DNA of 64,000 bases from Cyathus striatus (Eukaryota > Basidiomycota > Agaricomycetes > Agaricales > Nidulariaceae): positions 372,001 to 436,000 of the forward strand of contig JAOVFP010000009.1 of assembly GCA_025738555.1 (NCBI GenBank), given 5' to 3'. The number at the start of each line of letters is the position of its first letter. Positions within the stretch are counted from its first letter, which is position 1. The notes below the pieces were generated by a model. It made no database searches. It had not been told where the DNA came from and was given only the letters and a program-made list of their open reading frames with translations. Shown in pieces: positions 10,500 through 21,167 of this stretch. The position numbers and the translations under genes were made by a program.

Positions 10500-13400
10500 T
10501 TATATCAATTTTACCTGCATAACTATTAGGATAAATCAAGATAGAAGAAAACCAGAAAATTACGTAGTTACTTGGGAAAATTCCCTTTCGACCATGTGCG
10601 TCGAACCCTACCTTTGACATTAGAATAAAATCCCGGCATAATTCCTAACGCTTACCTTCCCACCACCCGTCTCCAAAATTCGTTCCGCCAGATGGGCTAC
10701 TGGATAATTCAAGGATGTCTCCTTCTTTGAGAGAAATCTCGTCGTTACCACCTGCTTCATAATTATAAAGAGCACGGGCTACAGTTTATAATTATATTTT
10801 GTTATGATTCTTTCATGTATGACAGTTTCACTCACCACGTTGTTTCACAAACGTGCTACTAGTTTTCCGAGAAGTGTTGGCAGAAGATCCAATTTCTAAA
10901 TATGTTGCGGGAACCAAACCTCGACATCCAGTTTTGTCAGCGACCTTTACCCACCCAGATCCATCATCATGTTCTATAATTTGAACCGTCGTTCCCTCTT
11001 ACATAGATAAAAGTAGTTAGTATAAAAATATCCATTAAGGATAAAGATGCACACCTGCTACATTCAGCTCGAATTCAGAAGTTGCGGCGAAGTCAAACAG
11101 TACCAAAGCAGAAGGATAATCCTCTTCCTTCGACTCTTCTGGCGTCGAATCGCGAACGAACGATGAAGCAGATGAAGTAGAGGTGGAAATTGAATCTGTG
11201 ATGCTACTTGAGTAATTTATTTATATTCTTTCAATTGGCCTACCTCTGATGCTAGTACGAGAGCTTATCGTATTTGTCCGAGTCATAGTAACTGAGCTTG
11301 TCTCAGTCGAGTTCTGACAATCGGCAGGAACCTTTTAAATAATATTTAGCATAACCTATTGGGTGTAATCAGGTAACGCACCTTTAGTTCACATTTATTG
11401 TGAACCGAAATGCCGCATAACTTGCATGTCTTTCCCTGCTTGCTGAGACCCCATATTGACGACTATGCCGAATAAATTGAAGTACCTCTGAGATTTTCAA
11501 GTCAACGCACTTTGCAATATGCACATGATGTAGGAATTGAGAACGACGAGCTCTTAAACGCATGTAGTTTTCCAGCTCCCACATCATCTATAGAACACAT
11601 GTATACTTTTTAGCTAAAGCTCCCGGAAGTAGATCTTCAACATACTTCCGATAGATTTGATAATCGTGTCAACTTCTGTATTTAAAACTAGTTCTGATGT
11701 GGTGTACGACATCAACTGATGCTGAGCTTCAAGATGATTCTGACAGATTGGGATAGATCGGCATTTGCGCAACGGAAGAAATATGAAAGGTATCATTTAC
11801 GTCGGTTAGTTTGTCAACTTCGCCAAGTAGATGATCAGGTTTATACTGAGAGACTCGCTGAGAAAGTTGGTCTAATTCTCTTCCTATATTAAAGCTGATT
11901 TCAGCTACAAAATTCTTCAATTATTTTTGACTTACGTTTAGTGTTTAAAATCGACTGTAACTCTTGAAGTTGTAAACTGCATTTGCTAAGTTTATTCTGA
12001 AGGAACACCTTGGGAGATGGCTCTGTATTCATTGAATCCTATTTGGGAGACTATTAGAATAAAGAGGAAAAGCATAATCAAGTATTGTTGTGAAACTGAC
12101 AGTGTCGTAGTGAACTGATGAAGGTTCGAATTTCCAATCATCAGGGGCAATGAAATGTCGGATATTATATTCTATGAATTGTTCCTGGTCCTTCCTGGAA
12201 TTAACCTGTTTAAGTTTAGAGTCGACGCCAGTGATCCGAGTTTTAAGCTTGTCCAAGTGGGTAAGAGATAAGTTCTGAGAATGAATCAATATCTTGACAA
12301 ATCTGTCAACAAGTCGCGCTTGAAGAGATTCTGATAGTAACTATAAGAATTAAAAAATTAAAGGGCATGACTGATTCTCACGGAACTCCTGTTAAAATAA
12401 AATGAGTAAGGTCTCAGTTAAGACAAGAGAATGGATATGAACTTACGTTTTCAAAAGCTGGGAGATCTTCATTATAGAACTTCGCTTTAGCGCTGTTCGC
12501 TATTGCAGTGGATATGATATACGTACTGATGTATCCGCGTAAGAATGTCATGCTATAGAACGAACGCCGCCTTACTTTTTACTGTTCAGCATATCATTTC
12601 GTTGCTGTTCCGTCTGCTTGGCAGCTCGCTCAGCGTGGCGATCATCTTGTGCTCTTCCCTGTTACAGTCACTAATCAACATACACTCTCATGCACAATTT
12701 ATAGCTGAGTGTACCTGCTTCTGGCGGAAAGACTCTACTTCGGCGCACTCGTCGTCATACTTTTCAAATGAATACAATTAATTCTGAGAGTCGGAGTGCA
12801 AAGTGTAATAGATGACCTTTTGCTTAGCCTTGAAGGAGTATGAGCAGAAGATTAATTGTCGAATATTAGTAGCAGTACCTTCAAACGATTCGCATAATAT
12901 TTATCTCTGTCTGAGAGAAGTTTCTGAAAGAATTGCATTTCCTAAGAAAAGAAATTGGTCATATATATATAATCTTAAAAAAAAGGAAGCGTCGAACCTT
13001 TTTCTTTGCTTCCTCATTCTTTCTCTCAATACCGGCGAGTACTGCGACGACTTCCGCATTTATAGCATCTGCGATGTTGAAGTGATCCTGCGTTGTGCTA
13101 TTCATTGACGCAATTATTTCATCATAAGCAGTGTTTAACGAACTGAGTAAAATCTGTGTTAATTCAAATAGTGTAAATGCGACTAAGATCAGTGGCGCTT
13201 GACTTTTGTTTTAGAGTATTGGTATCCCATGACTTTGTCGGATCGTCCCCGACTACGTATGATACCTCTATCTTTGCTTTCTTCTCCGCAGCTTTCTTAG
13301 TCAGAAGTTGCAACTTTCCTGCATATTCGCGCTCAAGAGCCGCTCTCTCTCGATATATCTCTCGAACCTGAAATATATGGTGGTGCAAAGATCTTGCCTG

Positions 13401-13580
13401 TGCTCTCCCCCTGAGTAATATAATCACTCACGTCACCAATCACTTGGAGGTGAGCATCGAATAGCGCAGCTATACGATCCACTTGATCCTAGAAGCGACA
13501 TGAGTTTTCGATATCCGTCCTAGACGAATACTCACTGGAAGCGCTTGCCCATACGTCTGCCCTTCTGGTACCACCGACAT
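10500..13580 (-). CDS. BZZ1: Bzz1-like F-BAR, C1 and double-SH3 protein
   Basis: Many-exon gene. The start is MSVVPEGQTYGQALP (13536-13580), then DQVDRIAALFDAHLQVIGD (13432-13488). The F-BAR domain follows: REIYRERAALEREYAGKL, TAYDEIIASMN, QDHFNIADAINAE, MQFFQKLLSDRDKYYANRL. Then come YISTYIISTAIANSAKAKFY and FIAPDDWKFEPS. A C1 zinc finger (about 11390-11580) keeps the motif HAFKSSSFSIPTSCAYC.. CKLCGISVHNKC. Two SH3 domains follow: LFDFAATSEFELNVAEG..GWVKV (about 10870-11100) and ARALYNYEAGGNDEISLKEG..GDGWWEG (about 10645-10790). The end reads GRKGIFPSNYVKLI once the 49-nt intron 10515-10563 is removed. Family knowledge: Bzz1/syndapin-type proteins bind membranes and activate WASP-Arp2/3 actin assembly at endocytic sites. 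Not every internal exon border was fixed. Confidence 0.85.
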
Positions 13581-16028
13581 CTAAATCAGAAACTAATAGG
13601 GTAGCGTATGTATGAGATCCAATAAGCAAGAGCAAAATGGAGATGAGGAAGTTTTGAACGGGAACGAGGTTACACGTAGTTGCTAAGACAGTTCCAAGTT
13701 GCCTTCAATGTGAATGGTCGTTACTGCGCTCGATGGCGATGATCAAAGTTCGCTCAATGCCGCAATGCTCTGTACTGCCGTTCGTCGGCGGCTACGCATT
13801 GAAAGGTTGCCTTGTATGATGTCATCATCTCTGAACAGTGGGCGAGATTGGGCGCTTCTTCATTCTTAATTATATACCCCTCACACGGGTGCTTTAACCT
13901 TTACATTTCGGTATGCACCCCATTTCTCCTATGTATAAAATGTCGGCTTTTCGGTGTCCCGCTGTGTCTTTGGAAGCATCAGTTTCGATCTTAATTGGTT
14001 CAGACGCCTTGATTGCAGCTCTCTATTGTCGATATCACGGTATTACAAACAAAGCAAGCGTGCTTCGCATCTAGGGTAATAAGCCTATACAGAAAGTATC
14101 CCCACCAAATCCCCACAAAATGCGACGACTTATAAATCTTACACTTGAAGCTTAATTTTTAAATGGCAGTGTTCCTGTTAACCATCATCATGTTACTCTC
14201 ACTGAAGATTATGAGTCCCAGAAAGGCAAAATGCAACATTTCGTGATTTGCGCGCTCACTAGCATTCAGCGTGATTAACGCATGCCCGACGGGAATTAAA
14301 CTATAACGAAAATCCGGAGTAATTGTATTAAAACCGGGACGAAACGGTGCGGCAAAAGACTGAAAAGTATGAATACCGACCTAACCTGAGGAACCAGAGA
14401 CAGTACGGTACGGTAATTGCAAACACAACGGTAAGCAGCAGTGGGGTCTTGTGATTAGATACGTCCGCGGGGCTTCCGGGCCTTGAGGTGAACGCAAGCC
14501 ATGGTAAACAACAACACATCACATCATGTAAGTAGAACTTTGTATGATGTATCTCTTTTGTGAAAAGAGGGTCAAGGGCATTTTGGGACATATGTTTGCT
14601 TGGGCTTTCAACAGACAAACAAGCGTGTAGCGGAAAATGACACATGGATTTACCTATGGTCCTATTCCATGTTTCAAAAGCACATGTAACGGGGAGAGTA
14701 GTGCCCCCACCAGAAAGCTATGGACTAAAGAAAGAACACGGAGTCTGTTCGAACTGCATATCATAGGCAGCCATCGAAGAAAAGAGTGACGCTACTAGTA
14801 CCTCCTAGATCCGTGAAAAATGCGGTGGGCAAAAGTGCTTCAACTTTATGCAGAAAGAAATTCTTCGGATGAAAACGAGACGGATTTACGGAAAGAATCA
14901 TGCGACCGTACACCTCCGGACACTCAGGAACGACCACACCCACGAAGACAATGCATAGCAAGAGCAAACAACTTCAAGCTTAGGGAAATGAGATGTCAAG
15001 ACTCAAAAGTCCTTGGTGATGCGCATGGATACCGCAAGGCGAACATTCAAGCAATAATAGACAGTGAATGTTACGAGAGTCTCGTAACCTGCAGCAGCTG
15101 TAATAGAGGCTACGGCATGCACAAGACGTACTAGAGTCAGAAGTGTCTGTAATGTCCTGCGCGTCATGTGTCACCAACGAGCCGCAGAATTCCGCAAGTA
15201 TCCATTCATTCTGAAAGTGCGCAAGAGATGGTGGGGTTTTATGTGAAAACAGAGGGAAGAACTGGGCGTGAATTCTTCACGAACGAGATGAAGCCTGGAG
15301 GAAGGAGCGTGCGCTGGGGATGAAAGTAGACGGGCATCCCCGTGATTGGATAAGCTGGTGGTGATTAGATAATTTGTGATGTTTATCAATTTATTTGGGG
15401 TTGTTTTATTTGCCCTGCGTTGTTCTCACTGCCCCCACCGGAATCTGCCTTGGCCTTGGACGTCAGCGATGAGCAGTATTGTATCTTTAAAAAAACTTCC
15501 CCATTACCAAGCACAAAAAATATCAAAATGGAGGGTGCACACAAGTAAGTGGCTCCCAAAACATGCTTTCTAATGATAATATATTCGGGCAAGATTGATT
15601 TGCCATGCAGTAGAATCGTGGATCAAAATCCTCTGACATTCGGTCCGAGGCTCGTCCGAAAAATCATTGCTGCTGCCTCCCCGCTCCTCTAGCCACTGCG
15701 GTGTCGATAGGGTGGGCCTACGGCAACTTATGGCAGAACATCCGGGCCATCTCCACCCCTCTCGACGTGACCTCCTTTGTCTCCGGCGCGTCATCACCCC
15801 TAAAAATTTAAGTCCACCCGGTGCGACTGTTTGCCCATGCATCCCATCGATTTGTGTTTCCCTTCGGGGTCAATGGGCTACGAATCTCAAGCCAATGGGA
15901 CATCACCTCGCCACTTGACCGCCCGTGCTTGTTTGTACATTTATCAATTTTTAAATGAGCTGTGCCCAGTCCAGTAACGGTTCCGTGCAGGGCACGCGTT
16001 GCCATAACGTTACCCCCTCATTCCGAGG
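13581..16028. other. Intergenic interval without recognisable genes
   Basis: About 2.4 kb between the divergent Bzz1-like and DPBB genes. Open frames up to 105 codons exist on both strands, but none shows a domain, signal peptide or sensible exon chain. It contains the promoters of both flanking genes. Confidence 0.5.
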
Positions 16029-16036
16029 TATAAAAG
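16029..16036 (+). promoter_or_regulatory. TATA box of the DPBB protein gene
   Basis: A consensus TATAAAAG lies 139 bases before the ATG at 16175. A strong TATA box fits a highly or conditionally expressed secreted protein. Confidence 0.55.
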
Positions 16037-16174
16037 GACAATGAAAATGTCTCTTTGAAAATCAGTGGACCCCACTTGCGCAACCCCACCCATCCCATCA
16101 CTTCCAGTTATTTCCACTGTGGTCTCCATACATATCATTTCTTTGTGTAACGAACACCTCATAGAACGAACATC

Positions 16175-16846
16175 ATGTACCGCTTCACGCTCTTCATCTT
16201 CGCGCTTTTCGCGTCTGTACTTGTATCGCTCGCGTCGCCCGTGCCAGTGGCAGACGGTCAGCTCGTCGACATCGAAAAGAGACTGACTCGTACCGGAAGG
16301 GTGCGTGCTGTCTTTCACTCGGATGGTTACCTTGTCGATGCTGACTTTCACCGCCTTTCAGGGTACCTGGTTCATTCCTGGTTAGCATTGCCACAAAACG
16401 TAACAATGGCACAAAGCTGACACTTTGTCCACTAGGTCTTGGTAACTGTGGCCAGGTCAACACTCAAAGCGACCTTATTGTCGCCATTGGCAAAGGTCTT
16501 TATGACAGAAACGGCGGCAGCAACTGCGACCAGGTACATACACCACTTTCATCCTATTCGCCTCCGCGGTGTCAAGTGATGCTCACTTCGTTTTTTCTTT
16601 TAGTACGTGCAAATAGTGAACACTTCCAACGGAAAGTCGGTCTACGCAAAAACAAGAGACAGCTGCCCTAGCTGCAGCGACAATGATCTCGGTAAACTTT
16701 GTTCTTCATTATAATTGATCGGACGGTCGCTAATCCCGACATTTCGGCTAGATATGTCGCCGGCTACGTTCCAGAAACTCGCCTCGCTCGACGTCGGCGT
16801 ACTTAAGATCTCCTGGCACTTCATGAACAAGAGCTGGAAGCCTTAA
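16175..16846 (+). CDS. Small secreted double-psi beta-barrel (barwin/expansin-like) protein
   Basis: Five exons (16175-16300, 16362-16380, 16436-16533, 16604-16691, 16752-16846) give 141 aa. A clear signal peptide (MYRFTLFIFALFASVLVSLA, then SPVPVAD) is followed by a pro-region ending in LVDIEKR. The DPBB domain runs from about residue 42: GTWFIPGLGNCG, SDLIVAIGKGLYD, CDQYVQIVN, YAKTRDSCPSC, DMSPATFQKLASLDVGVLKI. This is the family often annotated in mushrooms as riboflavin-aldehyde-forming-enzyme-like or barwin-like. Members are extracellular and probably touch cell-wall polysaccharide. The Asp in RDSC and the Asp of the DMSP motif match the usual active or binding groove. Exon 2 is only 19 nt. 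Confidence 0.9.
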
Positions 16847-18624
16847 ACGCATTAATGCGTTATATTTCCTTCTCTTCCTCGTCTCTTGCTTTCCGTGCAC
16901 CCCGGCTCTTTGCTTCGAAGGAAGCGAAAATCCGAGCCGGGATCTGCTTTTCTCCACTTGTATTATGTATTGATTCTTATGGGGGTCCCAAGCGCGCGTT
17001 TCCTCTTCTTTTTTCTTTTCATAGAGTGCAAAACCCTTGATGGGTGCAAAACAGCAAATAGAAGTTTTCTCCCCGTTGTATTTCTAACCTATAACGCCTT
17101 TGTTTTATCCTTACGTATGCCTTCTGTACTTATGAGTCTAGTGAAGCCTGGCTGCTTCCGTTTTCACGTCTCTGTTTTTCTTACGTATTGTACGACATAC
17201 CTCCCTCGAAATCCACGCATTCGTATGTACATACGTAGTTACGATGGCCCACTACTCGCTCCAAGAGCGGTGTAGTTCGATGTGCTTTATTTTTTTGCAT
17301 AGATGTGTACCACGAATCGTATAGAATGTGTCTTCTTTTCTTCGTTCTCTCACGACGGAAAATCATGCAAGGTGCTATTGAAATTGCGAATTATTGTTCC
17401 GGTACAGCGAAAACTACACTCTAGACGGATTCTAGACAAGTAAGCAAGTGCATGCTGCAGAGCTAAGTTAGTCATTGCCAAAAATACCATAACCAACGTC
17501 CCAACCATGCCCCCTCCGCGCTCAGCCACTGCCCCCCTGTACATCAAGCTTATTTGAATGTTGGATGTTGAGTAGCTCCATTCTACACGCCGGTGGTGGC
17601 ACCATTCCGATCCGTTAATCATTACTGCCTCGTCTGGTAACATTCAAAAGGTTACTGAATTGAATGCTACGCATCGCCCCCTTACATGTACATCTACCTG
17701 TCCTGTCCATCCTACTTCAAGTCTTATTGCCTACCTCTAGAGTCTAGATTAAAATTTACACTTTTCCAAAAAGTACAATCCGCACAGCACGGCAACTGTA
17801 CCCAAAAAGTCAAGCAAAAGACCAATTCAGGACTGTTCCGTTCGAGGAGTTTGCCACTGATCGTGCTGTGACGGGTATGATCGAGGTAGTGTTTATTTAA
17901 AGTGGCTGGGCTTATCGAGCGGGTACAGGATGATGAGTGAACCGCGGGTTGGGATTGGGTATCGCTCGTGGGGATTGTGGACAGCTGACCTCTTGTCTCT
18001 TTCGCTCTCTCAAGTGATGCTGGGACTGGACTGGACTCTTGGATTCGTCACTTAGGATAGGAGCTGTGAAAGAGACTCGGAGGATGGCAGAGATCGACGA
18101 GTGGTTAACTGGCGACATCGAGGACTAGTCTTCAAAGCTTTATTGGATACTCTGGCTGCAAACTGAATCATCAGTACCTTGCTCACACCAAATGACAGAA
18201 ACCCCGAGCATCAAGACGGGAAATATCGAATTCCTCCCAAGAAAGCGATGCAACATGCAACATGCAATATCAAAAGACAAATCAAAACCGAATCAAATCA
18301 ACACCAAAAATCCAAACCAGATCAAAAACCAAAAAGAAAACGAGCTAAAAAAGTTCATGTACAAAATTACACAAGTGTCCTACTCAACACACCAAACGGC
18401 TTTTGAAAAGAAGGAGAGGCGAGAAGGCACCGGATGCGTGGGCTTGCGATTAAGTCGAGTCGTGTAGTCGTAAGTATGTCCGTGGCTGGGTAGTGAGATA
18501 CGTATGGAAGGGAGGTGTGGAATAGATAGAGTGAGTGTCCATGCTGTGTCTGTAAACTAATCCTGTTCATCTTCATAGCAACTTGATCAAACGTCAGGTC
18601 GTCAAGATGGAAGAATGAATAGGT
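16847..18624. other. Convergent intergenic interval
   Basis: About 1.8 kb between the 3' ends of the DPBB gene (+) and the first KNH gene (-). No gene-like frame or repeat was recognised. Confidence 0.5.
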
Positions 18625-19912
18625 TTAAATGGCAAGTGCAACTACAAGCGAGACCATCCCCACGCAGAGCGCTCCCTGGCCCTGGAACAAGCTGAGCGCA
18701 CCACTGGTGGAACTTGAGCTCTGAGCGCCCTCGGCGGTGCCGGATGCGGATGTGCTCGCACTGGCAGAGGACGCGGCAGCACTCGACAAAGCCGAGGATA
18801 ACAAGGATGATATCGAGCTCGACGAGGGGCTGGTTGGAGTAGCTGAAGAAGCTGCAAGGGAAGTGATGCTTGAGACGGGTGCGACGCTGCTGCTCACTCC
18901 GCCAGTGATGGTGGTGCCGGTGATGGGGATGGGGTTGATGATAAGCGTGGTTACGGATGTAGTGTCCTCTGGTGCGGGGGCGGTTGAGGTGAAGGAAGCC
19001 GAGGCGGAGGCAGAGGCGGCGGAGGAAGAGGCGGATGCGGATGAGGAGCCGGAGCCGGAGGAGGAAGAGCCGCCTGTGATGGAGGTTATAGCGAATGTGG
19101 GGCTCATGTTGCCCGAGTTGCCGATCACTACAAAAAGGTGTGAACACGAGAAGGAGGTGAGTGAGAATGGAAAGGAACGCACGAACGACGATGTAGTCTT
19201 CGCGGGGTGGGACATCGGGGACGGTGATTTGGACTTTGCCATCGGTTAGGTTGAATCCTTGGGCGAGTGGGTTGTCTGTGGGAGAGAGAGATTAGGTGAG
19301 TGGATGGCTCTGACTGGAGGCGAGTAGGTGGAGACAAAAGGATTTCATTCATTTTAGATAAACCCGCAATCTGTTACTCGGTGCAAGCCCTTTGTGCAGG
19401 TTTCGATCGCTAATGCGTCATATGTGCGGGGAGCATGATTCTGCGCAGGGAGGGAGGGATACAGGCAATGGAACTGGTTGTTCCATATTACCCTTCAACG
19501 CTGCGTAGGTGGGAGAATGGGATGCCACGTCTTTTGGTCATAGAAGACATATGGGCGCCACCATCATTGTGAAGAGAAGGGAAAGGGAATGAATGAATGA
19601 ATGAAGAGAAGAAACTCACTGAGCTGCAGGTTGAGACTGTTGTTCTCAACGTGACCGAGGACGACGCGGCCAATGGGGTTCGTTACTTCTGCGGGCTTGG
19701 TGGAAGTGTCCCTGCTGGATGTTAGTTGATGTTCGTGAAGTCGAGAGAGGTGGAACGTACCAGGTGACGGTTTGTTTAGTTCCGACGGGCCATACACTGT
19801 TCGCGTTTGGGCTGGTGATTGGGGGAGCCCATACGTCCCTCTTGTCGAATGGGACGGCGCGGACAAGGGTGGAGAGGAAGAGGGAGAGATAGAGGATGAG
19901 TAGGGTGAACAT
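18625..19912 (-). CDS. Ser/Thr-rich GPI-anchored Kre9/KNH-domain protein
   Basis: Four exons (19761-19912, 19620-19711, 19183-19275, 18625-19127) give 279 aa. The signal peptide MFTLLILYLSLFLSTLVRA is followed by the Kre9/Knh1 N-terminal-like domain: DVWAPPITSPNANSVWPVG, TVTWDTST, GRVVLGHVEN, NPLAQGFNLTDGKV and VVLIGNSGNMSPTF. From about residue 128 the chain is a long Ser/Ala/Thr stalk. It ends in a hydrophobic tail (CVGMVSLVVALAI) after Gly/Ala, the form of a GPI-attachment signal. Expected location is plasma membrane or cell wall; family members are linked to beta-1,6-glucan or wall assembly, but the biochemical role is unproven. It is a tandem paralog of the gene at 20543-21053. Confidence 0.88.
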
Positions 19913-20542
19913 GGCGTCGGAAGAAGAAAGGGAGGAGGGGAAGGGAAGTGAAGAAGGTAAGGGACGGTGGTGGAAGAGACCAACAAGGAACGTTTTGTGT
20001 GGAACTGGTTTATGTATGTTGCAGCGATGTTCGGCTAGGCAGATTCAACGCGGTGCATGTGACATGTTCAGATTCCAGTTTCACTTTTCAGCAGTTCTTT
20101 CTTACGCATCTGATGGAACTGACAATTTGGAATGATAACGGGGATGCGAGTCCGACTCCATTATTGTTGGAAGGCAATGGCGCGCTGGAATGGTTCATTA
20201 AGGCTTCTTCTTTTACTTATCTTTGGGCAATGGAAGCTTCGAGAGGTGATTGTGCGCATGGGTTTGGGAATGTCATTGAGGAAGCATCGACGATGATTAT
20301 GATGGTATTACAGGTACGTAATCGAACAAGTACAGGTATACAGAGGGTAATACAGCGTAAGTAGGCGATCCAGTCCGAACGAAAAGTGTACAGTGTCCAA
20401 AGTGTGCGAGAATGCAAGATAAAAGTGTTCGTGGGGGTAACAGTCTGTCCGTGTCAGATCGCATCAAGTGATTGATGCTGATATGTTTTTTGAAATTATG
20501 TTGAGAAGTAGTCCATGAGATAAAACGGCGGGCGCGAGTTAT
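19913..20542. other. Spacer between the tandem KNH genes
   Basis: About 630 bases with no independent gene recognised. It should hold the promoter of the GPI-anchored paralog and the 3' end of its upstream neighbour. Confidence 0.45.
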
Positions 20543-21053
20543 TTACTCGTCGCTTTCCTCCTCTTCCTCGTCCTCTTCCTCGAGATCGGGGAAGTCGTCG
20601 GCGTCATTGTCGTCAAGGGCCTGCACGATGGTAAAGGTAGGACCATCATTGCCCGAGTCTCCCATCACTGCGCAATGTATCAGCCACCTGTGCATCGCAG
20701 AATGAAAGAAAAAAGAACGCACAAACAAGAGCGTACTTCTTGGAGGAAGGGACGCTGGGGACGGTGACTTCCTGCCTTCCGGACGTAATATCGAAGCCCT
20801 GAGCGAGGGGGTGCTTGAGATCAATGAGGCCGCTGGGCTTTTTGAGGTAGATGACGCCCGTGCGGTTAGTGATCTGCGCTGGGGGGCTGGAGACGTCCCA
20901 GGTGATGTTCTGGGTCGAGCCGACCTTCCAGACGGTGCCTGCGGCGGGGGTGAGGAGTTTGGGGGAGAAGACGTCGCGCGCTTGGAGGGGGGCAGCGAGG
21001 GAGGTGGTGGCGAGTGCGGCAAGGGACAGGAGGGTCGTGAATGAGAATTTCAT
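20543..21053 (-). CDS. Secreted Kre9/KNH-domain protein with acidic tail
   Basis: Two exons (20723-21053, 20543-20667; intron with GTGCGT donor, phase 1) give 151 aa. Signal peptide MKFSFTTLLSLAALATTSLA, then DVFSPKLLTPAAGTVWKVG, QNITWDVSS, GVIYLKKPSG, HPLAQGFDITSGRQEV and YALVLMGDSGNDGPTF. This is the same domain and motif order as the neighbour at 18625-19912. Instead of the Ser-rich stalk and GPI signal, it ends in about 25 residues that are nearly all Asp/Glu. It is therefore predicted to be soluble and secreted. The acidic tail might bind metal, basic wall components or a partner; that is inference. Confidence 0.88.
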
Positions 21054-21159
21054 AATGGTAGTGGGGGGATGTGTTCGTTAGAGGGATGTTCGTGAGATGG
21101 ATTGGATGTTTTGTTGGTTAGAAAGTGGAATGAGGATGGTATGGGGAGAGGGAGAGGGT

Positions 21160-21167
21160 ATATATAG
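21160..21167 (-). promoter_or_regulatory. TATA box of the acidic-tail KNH gene
   Basis: A TATATATA-like stretch on the minus strand lies about 105 bases upstream of the ATG at 21053. Confidence 0.4.

Noticed and set aside
18737..19249. 170-codon acidic plus-strand frame
   Set aside because: Shadow of the Ser/Ala-rich KNH protein on the minus strand (Ser codons read as Glu/Asp-rich text).
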